A DNA stretch of 64,000 nt, taken from positions 124,836,088 to 124,900,087 of the forward strand of contig NC_035433.2 in NCBI RefSeq assembly GCF_002127325.2, given 5' to 3'. The notes below the pieces were generated by a model. The model was not told the origin of the DNA. It ran no database searches and saw only the letters and a list, made by a program, of their open reading frames with translations. Below, piece by piece: positions 21,526 through 31,730 of this stretch. Source of the stretch: Helianthus annuus. Taxonomy: Eukaryota; Streptophyta; Magnoliopsida; Asterales; Asteraceae. Numbering within the stretch: position 1 is the stretch's first letter; each line of letters starts with the position of its first letter. The position numbers and the translations under genes were made by a program.

Positions 21526-21674
21526 CTTCTATAAGAAGATTGTATTGGTCAAGTTGTAATAAGTATAATGAGTACGTAATACGCTTATGTAATAACATTC
21601 ATCAACACAAATAACATACAACATCCCATGTCATAACACAAAACAAATAATCCAACAACGCATGTAATGAGAAT

Positions 21675-22144
21675 TGTTGGTGCATATTTGTGACAACAGC
21701 TTAGATTTGGTCTTTGGATATCTTGTAATTAGTTAAACAATAAACGGTTAGCGGGTTTAGCTTTGTATTAGTGAGTTAGTAGAGTTTGGGCTAAACAAAA
21801 CCCACATTGGGTCTAGGGGGACGAATTGGGCTAGTCCATGTAGGAAACCCTAGCCCAAGTTGTAAACCTTGTGGTATATAAACAAGGTTAGGCTTTAGGG
21901 TTTAGGTTAATCAGCCAAAATAGTTTGTGTGAGAATTTCGTGAGAGCTATTAGGGCTTGGACGAATTTGAAGGTTGTTAGGGTTTGATTGATTGTAATTC
22001 GTGAGATTGATAATCAATAGAAAACCCGGTTTGAAAGTGATTTGCTGTTCCTACACGTTTTCTGCTATATTCTGATCAAGAGGATTCCGCACTCTTGATC
22101 GGATTGACAATTCTGTAAAGATCCATACATCAAGGGGACCTACA
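21675..22144 (+). repeat. 5' LTR of C (470 bp)
   Basis: It runs TGTTGGTGCATATTTG to GGGGACCTACA. A TATATAAA box is at about 21876-21883, in the sequence GGTATATAAACAAGG. The 3' copy at 31136 is nearly identical up to CGGATTGACAAT and then differs. Confidence 0.9.
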
Positions 22145-22146
22145 AT

Positions 22147-22158
22147 TGGTATCAGAGC
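22147..22158 (+). promoter_or_regulatory. Primer binding site of C (initiator Met tRNA)
   Basis: A perfect TGGTATCAGAGC lies two bases after the 5' LTR. Confidence 0.93.
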
Positions 22159-23105
22159 ATTAGGCTCTTGAAGGCTCGGTTCAGAATTGTTTGCTGCAGA
22201 AACAGGAAGTTTTTCGAAAATTTTGAAACCTGACAATTAGGGTTTCGAAATTTTCTTGTTGGTTTGACAAAATTTTCGAAATTTTCTTGTTGGTTTGACA
22301 AAATTTTCGAAATTTTTGGCTGTTTTGATCTTCTGTTTTGTTTGATTGCTGTTTTGCAGGTTTTAGGGTTTCCCGGACAGGTTTTTGGTTGATTGTTTTG
22401 AAGAATTTTGGCTGAGAAACTTGAAGATTCGAAGACTGTTCTTCGTGTTCTTCATTAAGTTCATCAAAATTTTGTCAAAACTTTGCTGATTTACTTGTCT
22501 AATTTTGCAGATTTGTGTTGGAGAATCTTTAGAATTTCGAACAGATTAAGTTTCCGAATTTACTGGATCTGCGAAATTAACAAACCTGCAAAATTAACTG
22601 ACCAGCATATTTAGCGGCGAAATTAAAATCCAAAGGCGACTTTGGTAACCGTTTAATTTTCACATCGAAATTATAATGGTTTCGGCGACTTTACCAGTCG
22701 TCGTAATAGCGAACTGGTTACTCGGCGAAATTATTTTGAGCGAAATTAACAGACTTGTCAGCGAACTTGACTTGTCAGCGAAGTAGACCTGCGAACTAAA
22801 ACTAGCGAAATTAACCCAGAACCCAGCGAAATTAGGAGAGGAATTAAGGGGTGGAATTTAAATTGGCAAGCGTCGATAAAATTTCAGTGTTTTGCAAATA
22901 GAAAGTGAACCGTAACTCATTTGAAGAAACCGTTTGCACCGTTGAATTCATGGGATTTTTAGGACAAAAAAAACCACCTAAGATGATGAAGGTGGAAAAT
23001 TATATATCATTGAATTCGTCTTTTCGAGACGATTCTAACGGTGTAATTTGGTAACCACTGTTTTTGGAAATATTTTGTACGGTTTTCTCAGTCTGCAACG
23101 TTAAA
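22159..23105 (+). other. Leader of C with local repeats
   Basis: No gene is visible. It holds a 31-bp unit (TTTCGAAATTTTCTTGTTGG followed by TTTGACAAAAT) repeated twice plus a partial third at about 22243-22316. A cluster of GCGAAATTA-like words spans 22570-22845. At 22973-23001 there is an extra copy of the gag codons for PPKMMKVENY. Confidence 0.6.
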
Positions 23106-26100
23106 ATGTCGAACATGTCTACTTTGAATGAGTTGTTGAAGATGGAGCATGAAGTTGGCACTACCAACAAACCACCTAAGATGATGAAGGTGGAAAATTA
23201 CTTAACATGGAAGGATCGTTTTCAATCATTCGTTAAATATCAAGACACGCGTATGTGGATATGCATTAAAGATGGGTACACAAACCCTACTCATGACTTT
23301 GAGGGCAGACCACGTAGAACAGCCTATGTGAACATGCAAGAGGCTGACAAAAAGATGTATGAGGCTGAAAAGAGAGCCTTGGCTGCAATCAAAATGTCCT
23401 TACCTGATAGCATCAAGCATGCTTTCAAGAAGTACACAAATTCAAAAGATATGTGGGATGCGTTAGAGAAAAGATACGCGGGAAATGCAGATGTCAAGAA
23501 GAACAAGATTGATCTACTGAAGAAGCAGTTTGTTGTGTTTAAGTACATGAAGCATGAGTCACTTGAAGACATCATCACTCGTTACTACCATCTGATGTCA
23601 GAAATGGAAAATTATGAGATCGATTGCTATTCTGACGTAGAGAAGAATAACAAGCTGCTCGATGCCTTACCTACCAAGTGGGATATCTACACTCTCATGA
23701 TCAAGGGAGAAGCAGATTATGAGACAAAAGAGCTGGAAGAGGTAGTTGGAAAGCTGAGAGCTTATGAGCTCAGTATGAAGAAGAAAGATACTGGATATGA
23801 TCAGGTTCAAGATCCAGCGGTTTACAATGGGCTTGCATCTTCTTCATCTCACAACGCTTCTAGCGACTCTGCTACTGCGTTTCTATCTTGTGAGAATGAG
23901 CAGGTTATGGTAAATGAGGATGGTGATGTGTATTTTGTAGCTGCTTCAGGAGGATCATCAGGAGCAAAGAAAACATCAGCTTCTAAGCAGAGTAGTATTG
24001 CTAAGTCGATGCCAATGAGTGTGAAGTCTGCTGAAGAACATCTTGCTCTACTTGCCTCATTTGTTGCTTCTTATGAGAACTACATTCAGGGGAAGATATC
24101 GGATCCTGCTACTTTAGATGAAGATTATGATCAGATTGACCCTGATGATCTTGAAGAGATGGATTTGCAATGGCAAATGACCATGATTTCTAGGCGAGTG
24201 AAGAGGTTCATGAACAGGACAGGAAGGAAGTTTGTAGGGAGGTCTGTTGGTTTCGACAAGGCCAAAGTAAGGTGCTTTAATTGTCAAAGTTATGGGCATT
24301 TTGCTAGGCAATGTCAGAAACAAAAGCAAGATAATTCGAGTCAGAGTTCAAACAACAGGAATGCATCAAACAACTCTAGCTCAAAGGCTTTGATCTCTAC
24401 AGCACGAGAAGGTTCGTATGATTGGAGTATTCATCTAGAAGACAATGAGAATGCCACTCAGGCATTCATGGTAGAGATAGTGCCTACTGATGATGATAAA
24501 GCTACCGTGGGAGATGCTGAAGTGAAGGTCAAAGCTGAAGTGAAGATAGAGAGTAAAGCTGCAGAAGAGAAGGATGATCAGACAACTGTTGCTGAAGAGG
24601 AAAAGAAAAAGTCTGACCATGAAAGGGAAGCTGAAGAAAAAGATGCTAAATACAATAGAATGGAAGCTCAGCTTGCGGCTCTAATGGCAAACCTTGACAA
24701 ACAAACAAGAGAGGTAAAGTCTAATTCTGTGTGTTTAAAATGCCGTGAACTACAGGGTGAGGTTGACAGGTTGTCCACACACAACCAAAGTTTGGTAAGC
24801 GAAATGTCTAACATTAACGAATCAAATTTTTTTGCTAAAAGAAATGAATCTCTATACTTGAAGAAAATAAAAGGTTATGAAACTGAAATTGATTCTTTAA
24901 CCTGCAAACTAAACAAAAAACTTCAAGTCATAGATTTAGCTCATGATATGATGGCTGAGAAAACAAAAGAAGTTTCTGAAAAATGCAAAGAGTTGTCAGA
25001 TGCACAACTCAAAATTGTTGAACTTGAAAAGAAATTAGGTCAATTCAGGGACTCTACTTTTGTTATGAAACACATGATGGGTGGGTTAAAGAAGAGTAAT
25101 GACAAGACTAGTGTGGGCTTTAATGAAGTCCCACCTCCTCTTATTCATGATTATTCATTCCTACCTGATGAAGATGAGCTAACCAATTTTATGTCAACAG
25201 CACCAAGTAGTTCCACATCAAGTCAAGGAGATGAGTCTGAGAGAGATGATGCTAAGTAGGATAATGACAGCAAACCTGTTTTGAAAAAGAAAACTTCACA
25301 TCCTAGGAATAAAAATTCAACTTTTGTTAAAAAAATTAATTTTGTTCAAGGAAGTGACATGAAAAATGAAACAGCTGTTATTGAAAATGAATCGAATATA
25401 GAGTTTGCTAAAAATAAAAACAAAGAAAATTCTGAAATTAAGCAAACTGAACCAAATCCTTCTAAGGCATCATCATCAAAACCTGAATCTAGTTTAAAGG
25501 CTTCAGAGAAGAAGTCTTCGAAAAAGAGATTGTGCTTCAAGTGTCACATAAAGGGACATGTAGCTAGCTGTTGTCCTAACAAAAAGAGTGAAGCACAAGT
25601 TAGTGAGAGGAAGAGAGAGAAGTCACCAGAGAAGAGTGGTGATAAAAAGGAGAAAGAGTTAAACTCTCCAAAGAAATCTGCTCCCAAGCAACCAGAAAAT
25701 GTTGCTGTTGGTGTAGATAGGGCTGAAAAAGGAACTCCTCAAGTTCCTCGTTTTCAAAGAAATCAACCAAGATTTCAGCTTAGATCTCCAACAGGCAGAA
25801 ATGAGAGACCTAGAAGCTGTTCACCAAGAATGAACAATAATAATTCAAATAATTTCAGAAGTCAAGGTCAATATCATAATCGATACCAAAATAATGGTGG
25901 TCGAACTTTATATAACAATGGCTTTAGAAATTACAACAATAATGCTTCTTGGAATCAAAATTCAAGGTATCAAAATCAAAGTTTTCAAAGGTCAAATAGT
26001 CCAAACACACATAGGAACCCTCAGGACCAAAGACCTAGTGGAAATCAAAATCAAATTCCATCAACAGTTCTGAGATCCAAGACTCCAGTTAGGAGTAATG

Positions 26101-26180
26101 GATATTGGATGGATGTTCCCGTGGTTGGTGAATTTGGACGACCCAAGACCATTAAGGCTTGGGTCCCCCAATCTAACTAA
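23106..26180 (+). pseudogene. C: large gag with two zinc knuckles, one internal stop
   Basis: The first good ATG (MSNMSTLNELLKMEHE) opens a frame of about 1,025 codons, interrupted by a TAG at 25257-25259 and ending at a TAA at 26178-26180. Residues about 30-240 are a copia capsid domain (YLTWKDRFQSFVKYQDTRMW, then DALEKRYAGNADVKKNKIDLLKKQF). A CCHC knuckle CFNCQSYGHFARQC is near residue 390, a charged coiled coil occupies about 480-690, and a second knuckle CFKCHIKGHVASCC is near 810. The tail is Asn/Arg/Gln-rich and ends KAWVPQSN. Pol continues in the same frame after the UAA, which suggests readthrough or another bypass. Confidence 0.85.
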
Positions 26181-27233
26181 TTTGTTTGTTGGTGTGTGCA
26201 GGAGCTGCTAAGGAGGATTATCAACTTGTGGTATGTTGATAGTGGCTGCTCCAGGCACATGACGGGGGATGCGAGATTGTTGACTGAGTTTGAAGAATAT
26301 GATGGAGGACATGTGAATTTTGCGGGTGCTAAAGGTGGTAGAATTACCTGACGAGGGAAAGTGACCAATGGGAAGATCACACTGGACAAAGTGAATTATG
26401 TTGAGCAGCTTAAACACAATCTGATGAGTGTGTCACAAGTCTGCGACAAGGGTCACTCGGTCCATTTTACCAAGAATGAAGCATTAGTGTTGAAACCAGG
26501 TTTGGAGATACCGGACGATTGGATAGTGATGCGAGCGCCAAGGAGAAATGACACTTATGTCATGGACATGGGTGCTAATGATCCTACTGCTGTGGTGGCG
26601 TGTTTTCTATCAAAAGCATCTGAAGCTGAATCGATGTTGTGGCACAGACGCATGGCCCATATTCATTATCGAAAAATGAATTACCTTGTTAAAAATGAGC
26701 TAGTGAAAGGGGTGCCAATGCAGAGGTTTCAAGTGGAAGACAAATGTCTTCCATGTCAAAAGGGAAAACAACACAAAAAACCTCACAAGTCTAAAACAGT
26801 AAATTCCATAGATGCCCCTTATGAATTACTTCACATGGATTTATTCGGTCCAGTGAACGTGAGGAGCATAGGTGGAAAGTACTATTGTTTAGTTGTCACA
26901 GATGATTACTCACGTTATTCATGGGTTTTCTTTTTAGGTACAAAAGATGAGACAGCAGAGATGTTGATAGATCTTTTTACAAAATTGGAAAACGTCCATG
27001 ATGCAAAGATCAAGAGGATAAGGAGTGATAATGGCACGGAGTTCAAGAATTGTATTCTGGATCTCTACTGTCTTTGCAAGGGAATTGAACATCAATATTC
27101 TGCTCCTTATACGCCTCAACAGAATGGAGTCGCTGAGAGGAAAAACAGGACGTTGATTGAAGCCGCTAGGACGATGCTTTCAGATTCTAAGCCACCAGTT
27201 CTTTTCTGGGGAGAAGCTATGAATACAGCTTGA
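26181..27233 (+). pseudogene. C: protease and integrase
   Basis: After the gag UAA the same frame gives the protease motif WYVDSGCSRHMTGD (Asp near 26238), then a TGA at 26349-26351. The pre-integrase zinc module follows (LWHRRMAHIH with CLPC), then the rve core with catalytic residues in LLHMDLFG, RSDNGTEF and QQNGVAERKN. The segment stops at a TGA at 27231-27233, where a Cys codon is expected from context, and reopens at once. All of these breaks are single-base. Confidence 0.9.
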
Positions 27234-27964
27234 TATGTCCTAAACAAAGTTTTGACTGTTAAACGTTTTAACAAAACTTGTCATGAGTTAATGTTTAACA
27301 AGAAACCAAACTTAGAAGGCTTTGAACCATTTGGATTACCCTGCACCATTGTGCGAAATAAAGATAAACAAAAATTCGGTGAGGTGGCTGACGAAGGCTA
27401 CTTTCTAGGTTACGTACCTGGCGCATCGAATAAAAGGTTTTTTAATCTAAAAACTGGTAAAATTGAGGTTGTGTTAATGTGGAAATTACTTCTTACAAAC
27501 CTCAACAATCAACGAGTGGACCTGCTATATCATATGATTATGAAAGTGTTTTTAAATCATTTAATATTCCTGAGTTTTCAAATGCAGATGAGTACCAGCT
27601 GATTCAAACAGTGATTGGTGAAGACGATGAAGGCGAGTTCATGCCTAGATCGAATGTTGATATGACAGATGCTCCGGAAACTTCCCAAGGTGCTGCTGAT
27701 ACTGATTCAAGCGATAGTGAACCTGAACCCAATCATGGGGAGGACTTCATTAATCCGTTTGCAGATCAGAACATTCAGGGGGAGGTTGGATCGAACCTGG
27801 GTGACAATCTAGAAGTCGATGCTGTTGCTACTACACGAGCAAATAGGGATCATCCAGTTGACATGATACTTGGAGATCCTACTGCAGGTGTTCAGACGAG
27901 AAGAAGCATTGCAGCGAATACAGGTTTATTTGTGTCGACTGAGAAGACTGGGATTGTGAACTAG
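27234..27964 (+). pseudogene. C: integrase C-terminal region and acidic linker, frameshifted
   Basis: The frame from the integrase continues as YVLNKVLTVKRFNKTCHELMF, FEPFGLPCTIVRNKD and GYFLGYVPGASNKRFFNL, the usual C-terminal domain. A one-base frameshift near 27475 moves the reading to another frame (VEITSYKPQQ). That frame runs through an acidic Ser/Thr/Asp-rich linker to a TAG at 27962-27964. The RT segment follows in that second frame. Confidence 0.82.
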
Positions 27965-29521
27965 TGCTTGTATAGTTGCTTTATTTCCCAAGAGGAGCCG
28001 AAGAACATTCATATGGCTCTTAAAGACAATTCATGGGTTGAAGCTATGCAAGAGGAATTGGCCCAGTTTGCGAAGTTGAAGGTTTGGGAGTTGGTTGACC
28101 TTCCTAAAGGTGAAAGAGAAATTGGCACCAAATGGGTTTTTAGGTGCAAGAAGGATGAAAGAGGAATTGTGACGCGAAACAAGGCTCGACTGGTTGTCAA
28201 AGGTTTCAATCAGCAAGAAGGGATAGATTACAATGAAGTGTTTGCACCAACAACGTTGGAGGCAATTCGTTTGTTTCTAGCTTTCGCAACTTTCAAGGGC
28301 TTCAAAGTTTACCAACTAGACGTGAAGAGTGCATTTCTTTACGGGAAAGTCCAAGAAGTGGTGTATGTCTCACAACCAGATGGGTTCGTTGATCCAGATT
28401 ATCCAGATCGAGTGTACAAACTTGATAAGGCTTTGTATGGGTTACATCAAGCTCCCAGGGCATGGTACGAGACACTGTCTACACATCTGATAAAGAATGG
28501 CTTTGAAAGAGGTCAGATTAACAGTACACTGTTCATCAAGAGGAAGAAGGAAGATTTTCTGTTGGTACAGGTGTACGTGGATGACATCATCTTTGGGTCA
28601 TCTGATGAAAACATGTGTAAAGAGTTCGAGCAGGTGATGAAGAGCAAGTTCAAAATGAGTGCTATGGGTGAGCTGTCTTACTTTCTGGGGTTACAAGTTG
28701 AACAGAAGGAGGATGGGATGTTTATTCATCAAACAAAGTATGTGTATGACATTTTGAGTCGGTTCAAAATGAATGATTGCTCTACTTTCAACACACCCAT
28801 ATGTGAAAATCACAATCTTGGCCCAGATCATGAAAGCACTGAAGACGTTGATCTAACTCAATACAGGGCAATGATTGGTTCTCTAATGTACTTGACTGCT
28901 TCAAGACCCAACATCATGTTTGCCGTATGTCTGTGTGCCAGATATCAGGCTAATCCAAAGGAGTCACACATGAAAGCAGTGAAGCGTATTCTTCGTTACT
29001 TGAAGGGGAAACCTGAACTTGGGTTGTGGTATCCAGCTGATAGTGATCTGAATTTCGTTGCTTACACTGATTCAGACTTTGGAGGATGCAAGTCAAACAG
29101 AAAGTCTACAATAGGTGGTTGTCAGTTCTTAGGAGGCAGGATTGTGTCTTGGCAATGCAAGAAGCAATCTTGTGTGTCTACCTCTACGTGTGAAGCTGAA
29201 GATATTGCTGCGGGTAGCTGCTGCTCTCAGGTTCTCTGGATACAACAGCAGATGCGCGATTACGATTTGGATTTCACTCGTACTCCTATTACGATAGACA
29301 ATAATGCCACTATTTCAATAACTAATAATCCCATGAAACACAGTCATACAAAACATATTGACATACGTCATCATTTTATACGGGATTGTGCTGAAAAGAG
29401 ACTAATTGAATTACATCGAGTCGACACAGAAGATAACCTGGCAGATCGTTATACTAAAGCTTTTGACATGGCTCGCTTTGAACATTTAGTCGAACTCAAT
29501 GGGATGAGGAATCCTGAATAA
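27965..29521 (+). CDS. C: reverse transcriptase and RNase H (517 aa open)
   Basis: The RT begins SWVEAMQEELAQFAKLKVWELVDLP, the usual copia RT start. It carries KARLVVKGFNQQEGIDYNEVFAPT, QLDVKSAFLYG and the catalytic YVDDIIFGS. RNase H follows with AYTDSDFGGCKSNRKSTIGG, STCEAEDIAA and HTKHIDIRHHFIRD. The stop is TAA at 29519-29521, after ELNGMRNPE. The domain is uninterrupted over its whole length. In the intact element it would be the end of the polyprotein. Confidence 0.92.
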   Translation, partial: CLYSCFISQEEPKNIHMALKDNSWVEAMQEELAQFAKLKVWELVDLPKGEREIGTKWVFRCKKDERGIVTRNKARLVVKGFNQQEGIDYNEVFAPTTLEAIRLFLAFATFKGFKVYQLDVKSAFLYGKVQEVVYVSQPDGFVDPDYPDRVYKLDKALYGLHQAPRAWYETLSTHLIKNGFERGQINSTLFIKRKKEDFLLVQVYVDDIIFGSSDENMCKEFEQVMKSKFKMSAMGELSYFLGLQVEQKEDGMFIHQTKYVYDILSRFKMNDCSTFNTPICENHNLGPDHESTEDVDLTQYRAMIGSLMYLTASRPNIMFAVCLCARYQANPKESHMKAVKRILRYLKGKPELGLWYPADSDLNFVAYTDSDFGGCKSNRKSTIGGCQFLGGRIVSWQCKKQSCVSTSTCEAEDIAAGSCCSQVLWIQQQMRDYDLDFTRTPITIDNNATISITNNPMKHSHTKHIDIRHHFIRDCAEKRLIELHRVDTEDNLADRYTKAFDMARFEHLVELNGMRNPE

Positions 29522-29939
29522 CTGGTTTTTCATAAGAATTTTTGTAAATAGTTTACTGTTTTTCTTAAAAAATCAAAAATAAAAAAATAGAAAACCACAA
29601 AAATACAAAAACATTAAAAAATCATAAACATAAAAAAAGTAGAAAATCAAAAATTGAGTTATCACTGTGTGAAAAAGAAGAGATGATAGTACATCAGCAA
29701 GTCAGACTGTCACACTAAAATTGAACCAAAATTGCTTAAGTGTGATAGTAGCTTCATCGTATGATGTACCAATAGTTAACAGCATGAAATAATCAACTTA
29801 CCAATGTGATATAAACCTAAATGAACTGAATATGAGTGGGGAACACATCAGTGGTGTATGGTTTAATGACCTTAAATCTTGCATTGATAGATTGCCAAAA
29901 TCTGAGGTTTTGGGTCTTTATACTGTTATTTCATCTGGG

Positions 29940-30002
29940 GATATCAGGGGTGTCCTTCTGCTGTATCCAGATACATGCTGACCTAGACACACCCAGGATA
30001 TC
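29940..30002 (+). ncRNA. Conserved two-tier hairpin C1 in the C transcript
   Basis: Outer arms GATATC (29940-29945, 29997-30002) and GGGTGTC pairing with GACACACCC enclose an internal loop with CTTCTGC on the left and TGCTGACCTA on the right. An inner stem TGTAT/ATACA with CCAG loop closes it. The internal-loop sequence recurs in C2, D1 and D2 while the stems differ. This is a predicted RNA element from sequence comparison only. Confidence 0.65.
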
Positions 30003-30116
30003 TTAAAAGAGCAAAAAATGCCAAAACCCTGAAAATGAAGAAGCTCTCATAGAGAGTCATTCAAAAAGTGCAAAAAGCATACAATCGTACCAAAAAATGG
30101 TATTTGTCATAGCCCC

Positions 30117-30179
30117 CGATAAGATATTTTGGTCTCTTTGCTGTACGGAAGTACTGACCTGTTCACCAATTATCTATCG
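30117..30179 (+). ncRNA. Conserved two-tier hairpin C2 in the C transcript
   Basis: The outer stem CGATAAGATATTTTGGT (30117-30133) pairs with ACCAATTATCTATCG (30165-30179) with small bulges. The internal loop has CTTTGCT and TGACCTG sides. The inner stem is GTAC/GTAC with a GGAA tetraloop (30143-30154). Confidence 0.68.
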
Positions 30180-31124
30180 TTGAAAAATAAAACGGATGAA
30201 TTCTATATACTCACCTACTACGATGAATCTTTGTGCAGACCTTGATGGCGGGGGTATATCCTGAAGTGGGACACACTAGTATTCCAGTATAATAAAATTA
30301 CCTTAACGTATCATACGGTAATGGTACTTGAAATGTTCATGCATTTTGTTTAAGTGGACAATCATACTGGTAATCGTCTTGAACTGCTTTTCACTAAAAC
30401 ATTAAATAAAGAATAATCTAATTGTGTGAAACGGTTTGATTGTGCTGATATGATCTTCTTACCAGTGATTCTCACAAAAATAGAGTGTTTATTGTTTTTG
30501 TTGTTTACTTGCTTTCAGAAAAATATAAAAATCCAAAAATAGTGTCTTTTTCTGTTTAAAATTCTTAATGTACGGAAAACTGTTATTCTTGGAGGAATTG
30601 TTACCGATAGGGGGAGACGGTGTTAGAAAGTGAGTTCAAAATCTTAAATCAGGCAGGTTCTTGTGTGTTGGACAAAAAGTTTTGCGTGTTGGTGATAGAT
30701 TGAAAAAGCTTAATCTGTGATACAGTTTACATATCTCTTGAAAAATAATAATTAATTTAACTTATGTTGAAAAATTCTTATGGTTTCTCGAGATGTTTGT
30801 TTTATAGTACACAGATTGAAGCAGTTTGTTGCTAAGAAGTTGCTGTGAAGTGTGAAGATGAGAGTTTGATTGGATGCATGGTAGAACCTGCTTTCTATAT
30901 TGCAGACAAGATTGAAGAGTTTGAAGATTGCTTTGCAAATGCTAAACTGGAGTTTACTCAAGTGCTAACGTGTTGAAGATTTGGTGATTGGATGCATCAG
31001 CTTAGGGGGAGTCTGTTGCTGACAGAAGCTATTGAAGCTGAAGCTATCCAAAGACCAAAGACAGTGCAAGACTACATGAAGATTGCAAGAAGACTGAAGA
31101 CAAAGTTTTTATGAAGCTATTCTC

Positions 31125-31135
31125 AAGGGGGAGTT
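31125..31135 (+). promoter_or_regulatory. Polypurine tract of C
   Basis: AAGGGGGAGTT lies directly before the 3' LTR. A near-identical decoy (AGGGGGAGTCTGTTG) lies about 120 bp upstream near 31004. Confidence 0.85.
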
Positions 31136-31572
31136 TGTTGGTGCATATTTGTGACAACAACTTAGATTTGGTCTTTGGATATCTTGTAATTAGTTAAACG
31201 ATAAACGGTTAGCGGGTTTAGCTTTGTATTAGTGAGTTAGTAGAGTTTGGGGTAAACAAAACCCACATTGGGTCTAGGGGACGAATTAGGCTAGTCCATG
31301 TAGGAAACCCTAGCCCAAGTTGTAAACCTTGTGGTATATAAACAAGGTTAGGCTTTAAGGTTTAGGTTAATCAGCCAAAACAGTTTGTGTGAGAATTTCG
31401 TGAGAGCTATTAGGGCTTGGACGAATTTGAAGGTTGTTAGGGTTTTGATTGATTGTAATTCGTGAGATTAATAACCAATAGAAAACCCGGTTTGAAAGTG
31501 ATTTGCTGTTCCTACACGTTTTCTGCTATATTCTGATCAAGAGGATTCCGCACTCTTGATCGGATTGACAAT
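31136..31572 (+). repeat. 3' LTR of C, lacking its last ~32 bp
   Basis: It matches the 5' LTR from TGTTGGTGCATATTTG to CGGATTGACAAT. After that the 12-mer CGGATTGACAAT is repeated (31573-31584), and element A sequence resumes at 31585 (gccgcgattgag). The 32 terminal bases present at 22113-22144 are missing. Confidence 0.85.
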
Positions 31573-31730
31573 CGGATTGACAATGCCGCGATTGAGCTAT
31601 CATATAACAAGACCACAAGTTCAGTTTACAAATTTTACAAATGTATCGTACATCAAAACAGACTAAGGGTCACATCGCCCTTTTCTGAATCGTCTACAAT
31701 TAACAACAACCGAAAGTCAAATATCAAAAA

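Larger units (their letters stand above)
29522..31124 (+). other. Post-pol region of C with structured motifs
   Basis: No envelope-like or accessory ORF is present; only short open stretches occur. It holds two similar hairpins (29940-30002 and 30117-30179), a conserved GTATAT-CTGAA-TGGGACAC block (30251-30276), and PPT-like AGGGGGAG runs near 30609 and 31004. Corresponding motifs are found in the same order in element D. Confidence 0.75.
21675..31572 (+). mobile_element. Element C: Sirevirus-like Ty1/copia retrotransposon with gag-pol
   Basis: The 5' LTR 21675-22144, iMet PBS, leader, gag, PR-IN-RT-RH, a long post-pol region with repeated PPT-like motifs, and a 3' LTR starting at 31136 all lie on the plus strand. 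Gag and pol share a frame with a stop between them, gag is very large with two zinc knuckles, and PPT motifs are iterated. All three fit Sireviruses as known from the literature. It is inserted in A's leader between ORF0 and gag. The left flank is agaat and the right flank acaat, a probable TSD with one change. Confidence 0.88.

Noticed and set aside
30752..30961. Minus-strand frame as an antisense envelope-like gene in C
   Set aside because: Short, no signal or membrane segment, and lies over the structured 3' region.
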